A stretch of DNA of 21,515 bases from Anaerolineales bacterium UBA3940. Lineage in GTDB: Bacteria > Chloroflexota > Anaerolineae > Aggregatilineales > UBA3940. The notes beneath the pieces were generated by a model. That model was given only the letters and a program-made list of their open reading frames with translations. It did not search any database and was not told where the DNA came from. The stretch covers positions 1,407 through 22,921 of the forward strand of contig DGDY01000047.1 of assembly GCA_002385675.1 (NCBI GenBank), in the 5' to 3' direction. The translations under genes were made by a program, and so were the position numbers. Of the stretch, positions 20,197 to 21,515 are shown piece after piece; position 1 is the stretch's first letter, and each line of letters begins with the position of its first letter.

Positions 20197-20217
20197 GCCG
20201 CGAATGAACTTCGCGGC
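20197..20217. repeat. Short hairpin repeat (GCCGCGAC family), copy 4
   Basis: GCCGCGAA (20197-20204), loop TGAAC, TTCGCGGC (20210-20217): a perfect 8-bp stem. Compared with the copy at 8866 the loop is identical, and the loop-closing pair has changed from C-G to A-T on both sides at once. Confidence 0.8.
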
Positions 20218-20252
20218 TCCCCGTCGATAATCCATCATCCTCTCTCTGCGGT

Positions 20253-20281
20253 GCGGGGGCGGCTCTGAGAGCCGCCCCTAC
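20253..20281. repeat. 29-bp palindrome, copy 2 (inverted relative to copy 1)
   Basis: Centred on G20267, with arms ending GGGGCGGCTCT and AGAGCCGCCCCTAC. Compared with the reverse complement of 1460-1488 it matches at 27 of 29 positions; the two differences (20254, 20255) are in the outer left arm. It lies upstream of the DUF2236 gene in a 232-bp gap filled with repeats. Confidence 0.85.
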
Positions 20282-20309
20282 CGACGATGATCTGGGGGAG
20301 GGTGGGGTT

Positions 20310-21134
20310 GTGCTGCCTCGCCCGGTATGTCAGACTCCACACACAGGCCGACGACGAGAGGGGGCGGCATTGACAATCGGGGAGCAGGCGGCGCCCGCCG
20401 TGGCGCGGCGCATTTGGGGCACGCTGGACACCATTCTGCTGATCTTCGCGGGGTCGGCGGCGGAGTTTGCGCTCAACAAGGCAGTGGACTGGCTGTTCTA
20501 CACCGGGGCGCTGCCGGGCGCGCCGGTCGAGCGCTTCTTCGAGACGGTGCGCTTCGCACAGGCGATGGTGTTTGGCGACCCGCAGACCGCTGCGGCGGCG
20601 GTGCGGGCGGTCAACGCGGCGCATCGCCATGTCGAGGAGCAGCGTGAGCGGCGCATTCCGCAGTGGGCGTACCGCGACACACTGTTCATGCTAATCGACT
20701 ACGGAGAGCGTGCGCACCGCATCGTGTTCAAGCCGATGACGGATGCAGAGCGGCGGTGCTCGTTTGAGGCGTCGCGGCTGATCGGCGAGCAGCTTGGCAT
20801 CCGGGGCGTGCCGCCGAGCTACGCGGCGTATCATAGCGCGCGCGAGCAACACCTGCGCCATCACCTCGCGCACTCCGACCTCACCGACCGGCTATATGGC
20901 AAGTATGAGGAAGCGCTCGGCCCGGTACGGATGGCCTTGCTCCGCGACCTGCAGGCCAGCCTCGTGCCTGCCCGTGTGCGGAGCTTGCTCGGGCTGCGAC
21001 GCCGCCGCTACGTGGAGATACTGCTGCGTGCCTACCGGCATGTGCGCGGCGGCTGGCTGCTGTGGCTGCTCTCACCGCTGCTGCTGCCGGGGCACGGCGG
21101 CACGCTGCGTGCGCTTTCACGCCCCGGCGAGTGA
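20310..21134 (+). CDS. DUF2236 / MpaB-like (latex-clearing-protein superfamily) protein
   Basis: A 274-aa protein (from GTG 20310) resembling the DUF2236 family, whose known relatives (MpaB, Lcp rubber oxygenase) are b-type haem oxygenases. Supporting features are an N-terminal hydrophobic helix (TILLIFAGSAAEFALNKAVD); VERFFETVRFAQAMVFGDPQ, TAAAAVRAVNAAHRHV, in which a conserved His could bind haem; then WAYRDTLFMLIDYGERAHRI and a Pro-rich loop VPPSYAAYHSAREQ. The C-terminus has a hydrophobic segment (GGWLLWLLSPLLLPG). Substrate and activity are unknown, and the family call is by pattern only. The start is uncertain: an in-frame TTG at 20370 preceded by GAGAGGGGG is an alternative. It stands alone after a repeat-filled gap. 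Confidence 0.7.
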   Translation: MLPRPVCQTPHTGRRREGAALTIGEQAAPAVARRIWGTLDTILLIFAGSAAEFALNKAVDWLFYTGALPGAPVERFFETVRFAQAMVFGDPQTAAAAVRAVNAAHRHVEEQRERRIPQWAYRDTLFMLIDYGERAHRIVFKPMTDAERRCSFEASRLIGEQLGIRGVPPSYAAYHSAREQHLRHHLAHSDLTDRLYGKYEEALGPVRMALLRDLQASLVPARVRSLLGLRRRRYVEILLRAYRHVRGGWLLWLLSPLLLPGHGGTLRALSRPGE

Positions 21135-21185
21135 TTCGCACGCTAATGGCCTTCTTAGCCTATGGTCATTTGACTTGAGGACGTG

Positions 21186-21191
21186 TATAAT
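21186..21191 (+). promoter_or_regulatory. -10 box for the terminal acidic ORF
   Basis: A perfect TATAAT 34 nt before the ATG at 21226, with an AGGAG SD (21216-21220) in between. A TTGACT at 21170-21175 is too close (10 nt) to be its -35. Confidence 0.6.
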
Positions 21192-21225
21192 ACTCACGAC
21201 CCCGCAAAAGTTTATAGGAGTCCGC

Positions 21226-21515
21226 ATGGATAACGACGAGAAGGTCCTCGGTGAGCCCGAAGCCATGGCGGAGGGCGAAGCCGCCGAGGAGCAGCAGACA
21301 GTTCAGGACGTACAGCCGGCAGGCGAGAACGGTCAGCCCGAAGTGGAAGCTTCATCTGCAGGAGAGCCTGCCGTAGCTCAGGAAGCCCCAGACACTCCCC
21401 CCGATGACGCACCCGAGGCTGATGAGGTTGCCGCCCCATTAGAAGCCGAACCGGAAGCAGAGGCTGCTGTGCCGGTCGACGCGGGCGAGGTTGACGAGGA
21501 GCCGGAACTCACCGA
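21226..21515 (+). CDS. N-terminal part of a very acidic protein, cut by the window end
   Basis: An open frame from ATG 21226 runs without a stop to the window edge (96 full codons). It begins MDNDEKVLGEPEAMAEGEAA and is dominated by Glu, Ala, Pro, Asp and Val, with repeated xEPEAE-type units and no hydrophobic core. This is probably a disordered acidic N-terminal extension of a larger protein. The SD AGGAG lies 5 nt upstream and TATAAT sits at 21186, so it is a real and probably well-expressed gene. The functional domain lies beyond the window. Acidic extensions like this occur on several housekeeping proteins, and I cannot choose among them. Confidence 0.75.
   Translation, partial: MDNDEKVLGEPEAMAEGEAAEEQQTVQDVQPAGENGQPEVEASSAGEPAVAQEAPDTPPDDAPEADEVAAPLEAEPEAEAAVPVDAGEVDEEPELT

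Noticed and set aside
21170..21191. TTGACT and TATAAT as a -35/-10 pair
   Set aside because: The spacer is only 10 nt, far below the 15-19 nt needed.

Overview
The window is GC-rich (about 65% in most genes), gene-dense bacterial chromosome. It carries no prophage, IS element, CRISPR array or RNA gene that I can see. The gene set suggests Chloroflexota, most likely Anaerolineae-like: Pro/Thr-rich lipoproteins, a fused FtcD, MutS2 with an Smr domain, FabI, an S-adenosylmethionine hydrolase (DUF62), SH3b and M23 envelope proteins, and dispersed intergenic palindromes. This placement is an inference from protein style, not from a marker gene.

Layout. Positions 1-3600 (+) hold a sugar-nucleotide epimerase, a small HTH regulator, an alkyl-purine DNA glycosylase, FabI and a DUF1801 protein; repeat-filled gaps separate several of them. 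Positions 3600-8830 (+) hold mutS2, then ftcD followed after 5 nt by a secreted M23-like protein. Positions 8830-9360 hold a dead toxin-antitoxin pair with a nonsense codon in the antitoxin and only the tail of the PIN toxin. Positions 9376-11345 (-) hold a clan GH-A glycosidase overlapping by ATGA with an amino-acid-type solute-binding lipoprotein.

Positions 11466-14896 (-) hold six small genes, several membrane-bound: a DinB/ClbS-like protein, an unknown 144-aa protein, a lipoprotein with an alpha/beta-hydrolase fold that appears to lack its catalytic Ser and His, a protein with two Holin_LLH-like repeats, and proteins with two and one membrane spans. Positions 15102-17739 (+) hold two membrane proteins: a 4-TM protein with an acidic repeat and coiled coil, and an SH3b-TM-zinc-ribbon protein. 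Positions 17814-20077 (-) hold the DUF62 SAM hydrolase and a MurA whose active-site Cys is Asp. Positions 20310-21134 (+) hold a DUF2236/MpaB-like protein, and the window ends in the start of a very acidic ORF.

Two themes cut across the genes. First, several transcription-unit heads (mpg, mutS2, the glycosidase, the DinB-like gene, DUF62) have a TANNNT -10 box only 6-9 nt before the start codon and no Shine-Dalgarno, which predicts leaderless mRNAs; other genes have clear SD sites. Second, the intergenic gaps are built from at least three families of short inverted or tandem repeats present in multiple copies in this single window. One family keeps its stem through paired base changes.
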